A DNA stretch of 64,000 nt from PGYR01 sp041675005 (GTDB lineage Bacteria > Bacteroidota > Ignavibacteria > Kapaibacteriales > UBA2268), in contig JBAYUQ010000003.1 of assembly GCA_041675005.1 (NCBI GenBank), positions 1 to 64,000 on the forward strand, in the 5' to 3' direction. Below are positions 16,128 through 25,400 of this stretch, piece after piece. Numbering within the stretch: position 1 is the first letter of the stretch; every line of letters begins with the position of its first letter. The notes below the pieces were generated by a model that saw nothing but the letters and a program-made list of their open reading frames with translations, did no database searches and was not told the DNA's origin. The translations under genes were made by a program, and so were the position numbers.

Positions 16128-17570
16128 ATGCCGATTAAACTTTATAACACCCTCTCGAAAGAAATAGAAGTATTCAAACCAATAAAACGAGGCGAAGCTA
16201 GAATATATAGCTGCGGCCCAACGGTCTATAATTACGCTCATATCGGCAATTTGCGTGCATTTTTGTGTGCTGATTTACTCCAAAGAACATTAACCGTAGT
16301 TGATGGCTACAAAGTAATATGGGTGATGAACATAACTGATATAGACGATAAGACAATAAAGAATGTAAATGATGATTTGGCTTGGAAACCAGAAATGGGG
16401 ACGAAAGGCGATGATATAATTGAAAATTTGAAGCAATTCACAAGCTATTACAAAAATGAATTTCAGAATGATATTCGTCTGCTGGGCTTGAAGATGGATC
16501 ATTTTCACGATTTCCCTTGCGCTACTGATTACATAGACGGTATGAAAAAGTTAATAGTACTGATCGCTGATAATGGTTTTGCCTATGAGTCGGACAGCTC
16601 TGTTTACTTCAACGTAGGTAAGTGGAAGGAAGTAGATAAGTACGGTAAATTGAAAAACCTAGATTTCGATAATTTCCGTTCGGGTGAGAGAGTAGATTCA
16701 GACGAATATGAACGCGAGCAAGTTAGCGATTTCGTGCTATGGAAAGCTAAAAAAGAAGGTGAGCCGAGTTGGGAATTTGAATTCGAAGGAAAGACTCTAA
16801 TCGGTCGTCCGGGTTGGCATCTGGAATGTTCCGTAATGGAAAAAGAAATACTGGATTTGCCATTTGATATACACACCGGTGGTATTGATTTGCAGTTCCC
16901 CCACCACGAAGATGAGATAGCGCAATCGAAAGCAGGATACGGAATAGAACCAACGAATTATTGGTTCCACAATGAATTTTTGCAAGTAGAAGGTCAGAAG
17001 ATGAGTAAATCTCTAGGTAATTTTTATACTTTACGTGACCTAATAGAAAAAGGATTAGACCCGATAGATATTCGCTTTGCAATGCTATCTGCTCATTATC
17101 GTTCGAAGTATAATTTTACTTTCGACGATGTAGAAGCAGCGAGTAAATCTCGCAAGCGTTTGCAAAGATATGTGTATGACTTGATCTCCAATAATTCTGG
17201 GCATGACTACATAGATGTTACTTTGTTCAGCGAGAAATTCTTCGAACATCTGAAAAATGATTTGCATACACCAAAAGCATTGGGCGAGCTTTTCACGTTT
17301 ATCAATCAAAATTCTGCAGTAGTAATGGGTAAGAATAGTCGAGATGAAATGCTCGAATTCTTCCAAGAATTCAATGAGATTTTCGGCATACTATCGTTCG
17401 AAATGCCAGATGAAGATATACCAGAAGAAGTAATAATGCTAGCTAAAAAGAGAATAGAAGCCAAGAAGGTCAAGAATTTTGATTTGGCAGATATGCTCAG
17501 AATAGAAATTAACAACCGTGGCTTTGTAATAAAAGATACAGCCGAAGGATTCGAGATAGAAAAATTATGA
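16128..17570 (+). CDS. cysS: Cysteine--tRNA ligase
   Basis: 480 residues, a class I aminoacyl-tRNA synthetase that charges tRNA-Cys. Cys29 (YSCGPTVYNYAHIGN) begins the zinc site, and the HIGN nucleotide motif is at 38-41. Further zinc ligands lie in GWHLECSVMEK and FPHHEDEIAQS, and the KMSKS loop is at 291-295 (KMSKSLGNF). A DALR-like helical region and short C-terminal domain complete it. It heads a run of plus-strand genes (cysS, DUF2520, uppP, cyclophilin, engB, gmhA). The next gene overlaps it by 4 bases (ATGA). Confidence 0.97.
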   Translation: MPIKLYNTLSKEIEVFKPIKRGEARIYSCGPTVYNYAHIGNLRAFLCADLLQRTLTVVDGYKVIWVMNITDIDDKTIKNVNDDLAWKPEMGTKGDDIIENLKQFTSYYKNEFQNDIRLLGLKMDHFHDFPCATDYIDGMKKLIVLIADNGFAYESDSSVYFNVGKWKEVDKYGKLKNLDFDNFRSGERVDSDEYEREQVSDFVLWKAKKEGEPSWEFEFEGKTLIGRPGWHLECSVMEKEILDLPFDIHTGGIDLQFPHHEDEIAQSKAGYGIEPTNYWFHNEFLQVEGQKMSKSLGNFYTLRDLIEKGLDPIDIRFAMLSAHYRSKYNFTFDDVEAASKSRKRLQRYVYDLISNNSGHDYIDVTLFSEKFFEHLKNDLHTPKALGELFTFINQNSAVVMGKNSRDEMLEFFQEFNEIFGILSFEMPDEDIPEEVIMLAKKRIEAKKVKNFDLADMLRIEINNRGFVIKDTAEGFEIEKL

Positions 17571-18427
17571 TGACAGTTACTGTGATAGGAGCGGGCAATG
17601 TAGGGATAACCCTTGCCAAAAAATTAGACTTAGTCGCTGATTATGAGTTAATAGCTCATTCGCAAAAAAGTAGGACTAATGCTCTAGAAAGTGGATTACC
17701 TGCTGGTAAGTTGACAGATTGGAATAAAGCTGAATTAGAAGGTGAATTCATCATTATCTGCGTAAAAGACAGTGATGTAGTTAATGTAGTAAATCAGCTT
17801 TGCGAGCAATACCCTGAACAATTAGATGGTAAAATGGTGTTCCATACTTCGGGTACATTACCCAAGGAAAACTTGAAAGAATTAGTGCAACACGGAGCTA
17901 AAATAGCTGCAGTTCACCCATTTCAAACCTTTTATTTCAATGAAGCAAGGATGTTAAATGGTATAGCTTGGGGGGTAGATTCGGAAGATAAAGACTTCGA
18001 AACAATTTCTACATTCATAAAAAATATAAATGGAAAAGCGATAAAGCTATCAGCCGAATTGGTTAAAAAGAAAGCATTATATCATATATCTGCAGTTGCT
18101 GCATCTAACTTTATGGCTCTTTCTATTGATTTGGCAAAGGAAATAGCAGAAGATGCGGGTATAGACGCATCTGAGTTTCTACCTCAAATCCTAGAAACTA
18201 CTTTACAGAATAATATAAAGCAATTAGGTAGTGATACTCCTGCTATAACTGGCCCTGTAGTCCGAGGTGACGTAGAGACTATCAAAAATCATATAGAAGC
18301 ATTAGGTCAGACTATCAATACTGTTATTTATAAAAATATGTCTGAATCACTTGCGTTATTGGCGTTTGATAAGGGACTACTATCAGGCGAGAAATTTGAA
18401 CAGATAATGGAAGTATTGGATAAGTAG
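17567..18427 (+). CDS. DUF2520 / Rossmann-like NAD(P)-binding protein
   Basis: 286 residues. An N-terminal Rossmann fold (MTVTVIGAGNVGITLAKKL, IIICVKDSDV) like that of pyrroline-5-carboxylate reductase precedes the C-terminal helical DUF2520 domain (AAVHPFQTF, YHISAVAASNFMALS, TGPVVRGDVETI). It is presumably an oxidoreductase or binding protein of unknown substrate. It overlaps cysS by 4 bases and is followed directly by uppP, so it is co-translated with housekeeping genes. Confidence 0.85.
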   Translation: MMTVTVIGAGNVGITLAKKLDLVADYELIAHSQKSRTNALESGLPAGKLTDWNKAELEGEFIIICVKDSDVVNVVNQLCEQYPEQLDGKMVFHTSGTLPKENLKELVQHGAKIAAVHPFQTFYFNEARMLNGIAWGVDSEDKDFETISTFIKNINGKAIKLSAELVKKKALYHISAVAASNFMALSIDLAKEIAEDAGIDASEFLPQILETTLQNNIKQLGSDTPAITGPVVRGDVETIKNHIEALGQTINTVIYKNMSESLALLAFDKGLLSGEKFEQIMEVLDK

Positions 18428-19258
18428 ATGAGCATAATAGAAGCGATAATAATTGGCTTGGTGCAAGGACTTTCGGAGTTCATACCTATAAGCAGTACTG
18501 CCCACATGACTATAGCTGGTCAGTTGATGGACGTGATTAAAAATCAATCTCCAGAACAATGGACTTCGTTTATAGCTACTGTTCAGCTGGGTACTTTGGC
18601 TGCAGTATTTATTTATTTCCGAAAAGATATAAAAGATATATTGTCCTCGTTCTTTACAGAAAACATAACTAGTCGTAAACCTTTCAAAGAGCAATCACAG
18701 AACTCTAAGCTTGGTTGGTATATTGCTGTTGGTTCAATACCGATAGTAATTGTTGGTCTTACGCTCAAAGATTTAATTCGCTCTAGTTTCACAAAAGAGC
18801 CAGTAGTTATAGGTACTTCGCTAATAGTATTTGCACTTATTCTCTGGTTAGCCGAGATTATGTACAAAGAACGCAAAGACATGGATAATCTTGGTTGGAA
18901 AGAGACATTGGCTATGGGATTTGGACAGGTATTTGCTCTTATACCGGGTGCATCTCGTTCGGGTACTACTATCACGTCTGGTTTATTTATGGGTATTAAT
19001 AGAGAGGCGGCGGCTAGGTTCTCCTTTTTACTAAGTATTCCTGCTATTTTGGGTAGTGGGTTATTGGAATTTTTCCAAGCTACAGCGTATCTTACAAGCG
19101 ATATGTACGTAACTATAATTGTGGCAACTGCAGTAGCTGGAATAAGTGGTTATATGTCAATTGCATTTTTATTGAATTTTTTAAGAAAGAACACAACAAA
19201 ACTTTTTATATTTTACAGGATTGCTTTAGGAGCAATCGTATTATTTTTCTTCATTTAA
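18428..19258 (+). CDS. uppP: Undecaprenyl-diphosphate phosphatase
   Basis: 276 residues and about eight transmembrane helices. It dephosphorylates undecaprenyl pyrophosphate to recycle the lipid carrier for peptidoglycan and polysaccharide synthesis, at the inner membrane. Both family signatures are present: the Glu-rich loop GLVQGLSEFIPISSTAHM (~11-28) and the catalytic IPGASRSGTTITSGLFMG (~174-191). It begins immediately after the DUF2520 stop. Confidence 0.96.
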   Translation: MSIIEAIIIGLVQGLSEFIPISSTAHMTIAGQLMDVIKNQSPEQWTSFIATVQLGTLAAVFIYFRKDIKDILSSFFTENITSRKPFKEQSQNSKLGWYIAVGSIPIVIVGLTLKDLIRSSFTKEPVVIGTSLIVFALILWLAEIMYKERKDMDNLGWKETLAMGFGQVFALIPGASRSGTTITSGLFMGINREAAARFSFLLSIPAILGSGLLEFFQATAYLTSDMYVTIIVATAVAGISGYMSIAFLLNFLRKNTTKLFIFYRIALGAIVLFFFI

Positions 19259-19276
19259 CAAATTAAGGAGCGTACA

Positions 19277-19867
19277 ATGAAAAAACTTACACTATTTTTA
19301 TCACTAATGATGTTAGCATTTACTATGACTACAACAGCAAAAGACGCAAGATTAGAAAAAACAAAAAACTATACAATAGAAGCCAAAGTGGAAGGCAAAT
19401 CTATTGGAACAATTAATGTATCACTTTGGCCAGAATTAGCTCCTAAAACAGTAGCCAACTTTGACAAATTGGTTAAAGAAGGCGCTTACGACGGTACAGC
19501 TTTCCATAGAGTTATACCTGGATTTATGATTCAAGGTGGCGACCCGAATTCTAAAGATAAGCCAAAAAACACTTGGGGTATGGGCGATCCTTCTCAAGCA
19601 AAAGTTCCTGCTGAATTCAGCGATATACATCACGATAGAGGGATATTATCTATGGCAAGAAGCCAAGATATAAATAGTGCTAGCTCTCAGTTCTTCATCT
19701 GTCATGGTGATGCTGGATTTTTGGACAATCAATACACAGTATTTGGAAAGGTAACTAGCGGTTTGGACGTAGTCGATAAAATCGTGAATATGCCTAGAGA
19801 CAAAAATGATAATCCTAATACAAAAGTTGAAATGTTCATCACAGTGGACAAGGGAACTTCTAAATAG
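19277..19867 (+). CDS. Secreted cyclophilin-type peptidyl-prolyl isomerase
   Basis: 196 residues with a signal peptide (MKKLTLFLSLMMLAFTMTTTA), so periplasmic. Cyclophilin domain ~28-190: AFHRVIPGFMIQGGDP holds the catalytic Arg/Phe, with SMARSQDINSASSQFFI and NQYTVFGKVTSGLDVVD further on. It catalyses cis-trans isomerisation of prolyl bonds during folding of exported proteins. AAGGAG lies 7-12 bases before the ATG, one of the clearest ribosome binding sites here. Its stop overlaps the GTG start of engB by one base. Confidence 0.94.
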   Translation: MKKLTLFLSLMMLAFTMTTTAKDARLEKTKNYTIEAKVEGKSIGTINVSLWPELAPKTVANFDKLVKEGAYDGTAFHRVIPGFMIQGGDPNSKDKPKNTWGMGDPSQAKVPAEFSDIHHDRGILSMARSQDINSASSQFFICHGDAGFLDNQYTVFGKVTSGLDVVDKIVNMPRDKNDNPNTKVEMFITVDKGTSK

Positions 19868-20475
19868 TGAAAAAAAACTATTTTCAAGCAGAATTTAAAA
19901 TAGGAGCCGTCAGTAAGGAGCAATTCCAGAATGACGGCTTACCTGAAATTGCATTTGCAGGACGCTCCAACGTAGGAAAGTCCTCGCTAATCAATAGTAT
20001 TGTCTTTCGTAAAAATTTGGCTCGTACCTCTGGTACTCCAGGTAAAACGCAAGAGATTAACTTCTATTTAGTAGATGAGAATTGGTATCTGGTAGATATG
20101 CCTGGTTTCGGATTCGCTACCAAAGGTAAGCAGTATCGTGACAAATGGGAGACCTTCAACCTAGAATACCTATCACTCAGCGAAGATTTACTTTTCGTTG
20201 CTATGTTGATAGATAGCCGCCACGACCCTATGGAAAGGGATTTGGCAATAATAGAAGTACTTGAGAATGCTGGCATAAATTACGTTATTGTCTTGACTAA
20301 AACTGATAAACTCTCAAAAAAGGCAATAGCTGAACGAGAAGAACAAATCAGAGAAGTAGTATCACAGTGCAATCATGTGATTGATGTATTACCCTACTCA
20401 TCGGTAACGAGAGAAGGCAGAGATCAATTAATCGCTATTATAAACCGTGGTCTGAAAGATGCAAAGAAAAAATAG
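19867..20475 (+). CDS. engB: Ribosome-biogenesis GTPase YsxC/EngB
   Basis: 202 residues, starting with GTG inside the stop of the cyclophilin gene (TAGTG). A TrmE-Era-like GTPase needed for large ribosomal subunit assembly. G1 is GRSNVGKSS, G3 is DMPGFGFA and G4 is TKTDK. Family-specific stretches include FYLVDENWYLVDMPG and MLIDSRHDPMERD. No ATG is available at a sensible position. The last 17 bases overlap gmhA. Confidence 0.95.
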   Translation: MKKNYFQAEFKIGAVSKEQFQNDGLPEIAFAGRSNVGKSSLINSIVFRKNLARTSGTPGKTQEINFYLVDENWYLVDMPGFGFATKGKQYRDKWETFNLEYLSLSEDLLFVAMLIDSRHDPMERDLAIIEVLENAGINYVIVLTKTDKLSKKAIAEREEQIREVVSQCNHVIDVLPYSSVTREGRDQLIAIINRGLKDAKKK

Positions 20476-21040
20476 CATAACAGAAGAAATAACCCAAAGC
20501 ATAGAAGCGAAGCAAAAGCTTATGCAATATTGCTCAGACGATATATATGACATCGCTATTAAGTTAGCGGAAGTTATAAAGTCTGGTAATAAAATAATGC
20601 TATGCGGGAATGGCGGTAGCGCTGCCGATAGTCAGCATATAGCTGCTGAGTTGGTAGTTCGCCTCAGAAGTGAGGTTAATCGCCCTGCAATACCCGCTAT
20701 GGCGCTCACAGTTGATACTTCTATACTAACTGCCGGCGGTAATGATTTAGGTTTTGATAATATATTCGCTCGTGGAGTAGAAGCTTTCGGTCAGAAAGGT
20801 GATGCACTAATAGCCATTAGTACTAGCGGCAATTCGGAAAACGTAATCCGAGCTGTAGAAATGGCTAAGAAAAAAGGTGTGATTGCTATAGGATTACTCG
20901 GAAACGAGGGCGGGAAGCTGAAATCAGAGTGCGATGATTTTGTAGTAGTGCCAAGCAATGTAACGGCTAGAATCCAGGAATGTCATATACTTATAGGACA
21001 TATCTGGTGTAGGATAATAGAAGAAATAAATTATTTGTAA
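20459..21040 (+). CDS. gmhA: Sedoheptulose-7-phosphate isomerase (SIS domain)
   Basis: 193 residues, a single SIS domain of the phosphoheptose isomerase type: MLCGNGGSAADSQHIAAELV, AISTSGNSENVIRAV and IGLLGNEGGKL, ending in the conserved IQECHILIGHIWCRIIE. It converts sedoheptulose 7-phosphate to D-glycero-manno-heptose 7-phosphate, the first step to ADP-heptose for LPS core. No other heptose genes are in the window. It overlaps engB by 17 bases. Confidence 0.93.
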   Translation: MQRKNSITEEITQSIEAKQKLMQYCSDDIYDIAIKLAEVIKSGNKIMLCGNGGSAADSQHIAAELVVRLRSEVNRPAIPAMALTVDTSILTAGGNDLGFDNIFARGVEAFGQKGDALIAISTSGNSENVIRAVEMAKKKGVIAIGLLGNEGGKLKSECDDFVVVPSNVTARIQECHILIGHIWCRIIEEINYL

Positions 21041-21071
21041 AAAAAGCACAGAAAAGTGAAAAATAATTTGG

Positions 21072-21100
21072 TTTGTATATGTAAAAAGTCTTAATTTTGC
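21072..21100 (+). promoter_or_regulatory. Bacteroidota-type promoter of tRNA-Thr
   Basis: A -33 TTTG (21072-21075) and a -7 TAATTTTGC (21092-21100) match the Bacteroides consensus on both boxes. They end 14 bases before the mature tRNA 5' end. This is the best promoter in the window. Confidence 0.75.
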
Positions 21101-21113
21101 ATTCTAAATTTAA

Positions 21114-21186
21114 GCCGCCTTAGCTCAGTTGGTAGAGCAGCTGATTTGTAATCAGCAGGTCATTGGTTCGAATCCGATAGGCGGCT
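21114..21186 (+). tRNA. tRNA-Thr (UGU anticodon)
   Basis: A full cloverleaf: acceptor GCCGCCT/AGGCGGC, D arm GCTC/GAGC with AGTTGGTA loop, anticodon stem GCTGA/TCAGC with loop TTTGTAA (anticodon TGT at 21147-21149, reads ACA), variable loop AGGTC, T arm ATTGG/CCGAT with TTCGAAT loop. The discriminator base is T. The 3' CCA is not encoded and must be added. It has its own promoter and terminator. Confidence 0.97.
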
Positions 21187-21193
21187 CATAGAG

Positions 21194-21228
21194 AAAAGCT
21201 TCACTCCACTAGGATTGAAGCTTTTTTT
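21194..21228 (+). terminator. Rho-independent terminator of tRNA-Thr
   Basis: AAAAGCTTCA / TGAAGCTTTT perfect 10-bp stem with a 12-base loop, continuing into seven T. Confidence 0.9.
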
Positions 21229-21378
21229 GTTTTTAATTCAATCTATCCCAAACCCTTTAATATTCAAGATAACTTCTGACTTTTACAAGTGTGACGAGTT
21301 TCATCTCTCAACTAATAATCCTTCTTAATTAGCCACCATCAGTGGAGGACATTACAAGGACAAATTGCTGTCTAGTCT

Positions 21379-22032
21379 TCATTTTTTCTTATAGCCCGTG
21401 TAAGTGATAACTACTTTACCCGTTGTGGTTTCTTTCTTAGTCGCGTCTTTCTTGCCAACGGCATCTATGTCACCACTTAGATGAGCAGGTATTTGGAAGT
21501 TTTTCATATCGAATTCGAGTAATACTTTACTTGGCATATCATATAGGTTATTTCCGTATTCGAACTCACTAATAAAAGAGCCATTAGACTCGGTAAATGC
21601 TTTCATTTTTACTAGTCTATTTTTCTTTTCATCTATCACCATATTTGCCAGTATAACACCATCCTTATTCTTACCTGGTATTATCTTGATTTTTGTCAGA
21701 GTGTTGCCCTTGCTGTCTTGTTCAGTGCCTTCATATATAGCTGCTGAACGGTTTTTTATAATGCCGAGATACTCCATCTGGGCCCCATTTTTAGGCATTA
21801 ACATAAAGTCATCAGAATTGATATCTATATCATCGGGACCATTGTAAACTAACTTCGCTTTTCGTTCCTTTATTTTCAGAAATTCCACGTCTATATTGAT
21901 TGTCAAATCAACAGTATATGGCTTTACCTTCTCTAGTTTGGTTACTAGTTTGTTGAGTATTGGCTCTGCATCTTGTGCCTTTGCCGTTAAAGTAAAGATA
22001 GAAAGTAGTATTAATATTCTTAGTGTTTTCAT
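21379..22032 (-). CDS. LolA-like periplasmic carrier protein
   Basis: 217 residues from the ATG at 22032, which overlaps the stop of the ABC permease by one base (TAATG). The signal peptide is MKTLRILILLSIFTLTAKAQ. The open frame continues upstream inside the permease, but that extension is out-of-frame permease sequence and is rejected. The mature part (LNKLVTKLEKVKPYTVDLTI, MEYLGIIKNRSAAIYEG, FISEFEYGNNLYDMPSKVLL) has the alternating beta pattern of LolA/outer-membrane lipoprotein-sorting proteins. It may carry a lipid or lipoprotein delivered by the adjacent ABC exporter. The homology call is moderate. Confidence 0.65.
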   Translation of the reverse strand: MKTLRILILLSIFTLTAKAQDAEPILNKLVTKLEKVKPYTVDLTINIDVEFLKIKERKAKLVYNGPDDIDINSDDFMLMPKNGAQMEYLGIIKNRSAAIYEGTEQDSKGNTLTKIKIIPGKNKDGVILANMVIDEKKNRLVKMKAFTESNGSFISEFEYGNNLYDMPSKVLLEFDMKNFQIPAHLSGDIDAVGKKDATKKETTTGKVVITYTGYKKK

Positions 22033-22868
22033 TAGCTGAGTATATCTTTGTTTTTGAAATAATAGAAAGTAAATGTGATGAACGCTATAGTATATGCTAG
22101 ATTGACGTATATAGCATGAGTTAGTTTGGCCGTGTCTAGCTCCATAGTGAAAAACAAATCCCACGATGGTAAATAAGTTGTGAATAGATACGGAATAGCA
22201 GGGCCTATAAGAGCGTACCCTAGAGTACTGACAATAGTCAACCCAACTATAATTGCGAATGTACCTACAATAGGCCCAATCGAATTTTCGGATAATGACG
22301 AAAGCAAAAACGATAGTGAAGTTACAGTTGTCATAGAGAGTATGCCGTACAAAGTAGCATAACCAAATCTCCAAAGAGTGTCATCAGAAGACAGAATACT
22401 AATAGTGCTTTTTATAACAATTAGGTCACCAACACCAAACATCAGATACCCCATAATCAAGCTAAGAGATATCATAAATAGCAATAGCAACACTGTATAT
22501 ATCCAGGCCGAAAAAAACTTTGCAGTTAATAGCTTGCTTCTGCTAATTGGTCTAGTTAGCAAGAGTCGAAATGTCCCATTATTCGCTTCACCAGAAATCA
22601 TATCACCTGCCGTTATCGATATAAGAATTGGTAAATGAATCCATAAACTATTGAGTATTACGAATGTCATAGTGTAAGCATTTATCAAATTCCCGCTAAG
22701 TAAGAACTTATCTTTCAAGCTATCTAATAGAAAACCGAGTAGCTGTTCACCTTCGAAAAGAAAACCCAGATTAACTACTGTAACTATGAAGGCAATAGCT
22801 CCAAACCCAATGTAGGTTCTTGGCTTTCTAAATATTTTATATAATTCTATTTGTATTAGTTTTATCAT
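22032..22868 (-). CDS. ABC-2 type transporter permease
   Basis: 278 residues with six predicted membrane helices. It starts with a cytoplasmic amphipathic segment (MIKLIQIELYKIFRKPRTYI) typical of ABC-2 permeases, and has the loop SGEANNGTFRLLLTRPISRS conserved before the second helix. It is the membrane half of an exporter with the ATPase encoded just upstream (4-base overlap). The substrate is unknown. The co-encoded LolA-like protein hints at lipid or lipoprotein traffic, but many such pairs handle drugs or peptides. Confidence 0.88.
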   Translation of the reverse strand: MIKLIQIELYKIFRKPRTYIGFGAIAFIVTVVNLGFLFEGEQLLGFLLDSLKDKFLLSGNLINAYTMTFVILNSLWIHLPILISITAGDMISGEANNGTFRLLLTRPISRSKLLTAKFFSAWIYTVLLLLFMISLSLIMGYLMFGVGDLIVIKSTISILSSDDTLWRFGYATLYGILSMTTVTSLSFLLSSLSENSIGPIVGTFAIIVGLTIVSTLGYALIGPAIPYLFTTYLPSWDLFFTMELDTAKLTHAIYVNLAYTIAFITFTFYYFKNKDILS

Positions 22869-23776
22869 TTTGTCATGCTTATGAAGTATTCTTCCAGTGA
22901 GCGGATTGGCTCTATAGAATATACTTTCACTCCTTCGTTAGAAAGAAAATTGTTCAATTCAGGGATGTTCTCGTGTTCTATGAGCAGAGTTAGCTTTTCT
23001 TTTTCAATTCCGGTTACGAATTGCTTGAAATCTGAATTAGCAAGCAATTCAAGTGTTTGCTTGTTGTCATTGGTAACATAACTGACCTTCATTCTACTGC
23101 CCGTAAGTAGCTCAGACACATTACCCTCGACCATCGATTTACCTCTGTTGATGATTACCATTCTATTGCAAATCTGTTCTACTTCGTTGAGTATGTGGCT
23201 AGAAATAATAACAGTAATCCCTCGTTCTTTGTTGATTCGGACTATAAGCTCACGCATATCAACCTGACCTTGTGGGTCAAGTCCATTAGCTGGCTCATCT
23301 AGTATTATTAGCTTCGGATCGTGTAGGAGGGTTTGTGCTATACCTAATCTTTGTTTCATCCCTTGTGAGAAAGTTTTGACTTTACTCTCCCTTCTTTCCG
23401 AGAGTCCCACAAGCTCGAGTACCTCATCAACTTTAGTTGCGAGATTATCTACTCCAGATATTTTGCCTAGTATTTCTAAATTCTTCTGGGCTGTTAGATA
23501 AGGGTAAAAATCCGGCTTTTCGATTAGTGCTCCTACCTGAGCAAGAGTTTCCTCTCTTTCATTTACTATGCTTTTGCCGAGCAGCGTAATATTACCAGAA
23601 GTAGGTTTGATTAATGAAAGCGTCATTCTTATAGATGTGCTTTTCCCAGCTCCATTTGGTCCGAGGAAGCCGAATATATCGCCTTCATACACTTTGAATG
23701 ATAAGTCGTTAACAGCTAGGAAGTCCTTGTACTGTTTAGAAACGTGGTCAAATTCTAAGAAAACTTCTTTTTTCAA
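22865..23776 (-). CDS. ABC transporter ATP-binding protein
   Basis: 303 residues. Walker A GPNGAGKSTSIR (~38-49), Q-loop region VGALIEKPDFYPYLT, signature SQGMKQRLGIAQTLLHDP, Walker B LIILDEPANGLDPQG, and the switch His in IIISSHILNEVEQ. A C-terminal extension of ~85 residues follows, as in ABC-2 exporter ATPases of the CcmA/DrrA type. It drives the permease encoded next. First gene of the three-gene minus-strand unit. Confidence 0.94.
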   Translation of the reverse strand: MKKEVFLEFDHVSKQYKDFLAVNDLSFKVYEGDIFGFLGPNGAGKSTSIRMTLSLIKPTSGNITLLGKSIVNEREETLAQVGALIEKPDFYPYLTAQKNLEILGKISGVDNLATKVDEVLELVGLSERRESKVKTFSQGMKQRLGIAQTLLHDPKLIILDEPANGLDPQGQVDMRELIVRINKERGITVIISSHILNEVEQICNRMVIINRGKSMVEGNVSELLTGSRMKVSYVTNDNKQTLELLANSDFKQFVTGIEKEKLTLLIEHENIPELNNFLSNEGVKVYSIEPIRSLEEYFISMTK

Positions 23777-23882
23777 ATTGAATAGTATTATTAATTGGTT
23801 TCAGCTATTAACGGATAAAGATAAATTTTCGTGGAAGAAGTTGAATCACAGTTTAACGGATTATTTGAATCAAAACACCTCT

Positions 23883-23907
23883 TAGAGACGTATGCGATAC
23901 GACTCTA
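23883..23907. repeat. Dispersed palindromic repeat (copy 1)
   Basis: TAGAGACGTATGCGATACGACTCTA, an imperfect palindrome that recurs as GAGACGTATGCGATACGTCTCTAC at 27720-27743. The central AGACGTATGCGATACG is shared exactly. It lies in the 188-base gap before the ABC operon, which otherwise holds no visible gene. Confidence 0.65.
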
Positions 23908-23964
23908 CGGATCTCGTTGTGAAATGTATAACAAATCAATATATACTTGCGAGGGGCAGCTTCT

Positions 23965-25395
23965 CTACTTAGCCGTTACTTTGAACATAGTTCTTCTGTT
24001 TTGTGCTCTGCCATGTTCAGTGTCATTGCCGACTTCTGGTTGGCTATATCCGAAACCACGATAACGTAATCGGCGATCTTCTATGCCTTTGTTTATTAAA
24101 GCATCCATAACGGCTTTTGCACGGCGTTCCGATAGTTCTTGGTTGAACTCTTCGCCACCTATATTATCAGTGTGTCCTTGCACTTCTAATCGTATAGATG
24201 GCTTGGACATCATAGCATCAACTATCTCGTTAAGTATTGGCTCTGATTGTGGGAGTAAGTCTGATTTATTGTACTCAAACAGTATTGGTCTTTTGAATAA
24301 ATCACCGAAGTCTGACCAAGGGAATAAATCGCTAGTGTCATAGTGATCTATCGCGACCATATTAGAATCTCTACCAGGTATAGTCAATTCAGAGAATACT
24401 GTGTGGTATCCCCAATAGTTTGGTGGTTTGTAGCTAATCAGGTAATATTGGCGCAAACTATTGTATATATCACGAATGATACCTAATAGCTCTTGCTTCG
24501 ACTTTGCTCTGTAGAATCGACCACCAGTGTATCTGGCTAGATAAACTAATTCCTGATCTTGTGAGTAACCGAAGGCAACTGTAAATATATGAACGTTTTC
24601 TTTTTTAGCATATTCTATAACTTTGCCAATATCAATTTTGGAGTAGTTGTCATCCCCATCTGTGAATAGCACTAATACTCTTGGGTCATCTTTGCTAGTA
24701 GTACTCAGTAGCTTAATGTTTTCTACTACTGCGTTTCTCATAGCAGAGAATAGCCCTTTGTTTTGATCTTTTTTTGCATTGAATAGTTGACGTAATCGGT
24801 TTGTATCATTGTCCAACGGGACTTTTAGATCGAATTTATTGTTGAAACTACTGATACCTATATTGTCATAAGAATACTTCTCATCTATAAGCATATTAGT
24901 ACCCATGTGAATGATGTCCAGTACCGGTTCCATAGAGCCACTATAGTCGATAGTTAGCATTAGGTTATAAGGAATGGAATCTCCAGCACCGTACTCACGT
25001 ACAGTAAATTCGGGTACATTGACCATTCGCTTTTTGTATAGTTTTCCTAGTTCTTCATCTATTTTGGTGAAGTAGGTTATATCTGGATCTTGCTTATATG
25101 GGTTCGCCATCTGAGTAGCGAAATTACCAAGTGAGTCATATACTCTAGTGAACAAGCGGATCTCATTGGGGTAATCGTCTATTTCTAGTCTAAAAATATC
25201 ATATATTAGCCTATTCGGATCGAGCGAATCTATCGGCTTACTGTCCGATATGTATATATTGTCATAGTCCACGCTGTCCGCAACTGCGAAATCGTCGTCT
25301 ATGTCTTGTTGCATTTCAAACCCTTTGGGCTTTTCACGGCTTCCACAAGATACAATTATCAATCCGAGCAATATGAATAATAGATTTTTCTTCAT
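23965..25395 (-). CDS. VWA-OmpA lipoprotein
   Basis: 476 residues. A lipoprotein signal peptide ends at Cys17 (LGLIIVSCGS). A von Willebrand A domain spans ~143-330, with the metal site DYSGSM (150-155) and FTDGDDNYSK. A C-terminal OmpA peptidoglycan-binding domain (~365-476) has the typical EVQGHTDNIGGEEFNQELS, ERRAKAVMDALI and HGRAQNRRT stretches. It likely anchors the outer membrane to the wall and presents the VWA domain in the periplasm as an adhesion or assembly platform. The next gene in the same direction starts 5 bases away. Confidence 0.88.
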   Translation of the reverse strand: MKKNLLFILLGLIIVSCGSREKPKGFEMQQDIDDDFAVADSVDYDNIYISDSKPIDSLDPNRLIYDIFRLEIDDYPNEIRLFTRVYDSLGNFATQMANPYKQDPDITYFTKIDEELGKLYKKRMVNVPEFTVREYGAGDSIPYNLMLTIDYSGSMEPVLDIIHMGTNMLIDEKYSYDNIGISSFNNKFDLKVPLDNDTNRLRQLFNAKKDQNKGLFSAMRNAVVENIKLLSTTSKDDPRVLVLFTDGDDNYSKIDIGKVIEYAKKENVHIFTVAFGYSQDQELVYLARYTGGRFYRAKSKQELLGIIRDIYNSLRQYYLISYKPPNYWGYHTVFSELTIPGRDSNMVAIDHYDTSDLFPWSDFGDLFKRPILFEYNKSDLLPQSEPILNEIVDAMMSKPSIRLEVQGHTDNIGGEEFNQELSERRAKAVMDALINKGIEDRRLRYRGFGYSQPEVGNDTEHGRAQNRRTMFKVTAK

Positions 25396-25400
25396 CTAGT

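Noticed and set aside
22033..22374. N-terminal extension of the LolA-like gene into the ABC permease
   Set aside because: The extension is out-of-frame permease sequence; the ATG at 22032 gives a proper signal peptide and a one-base overlap.
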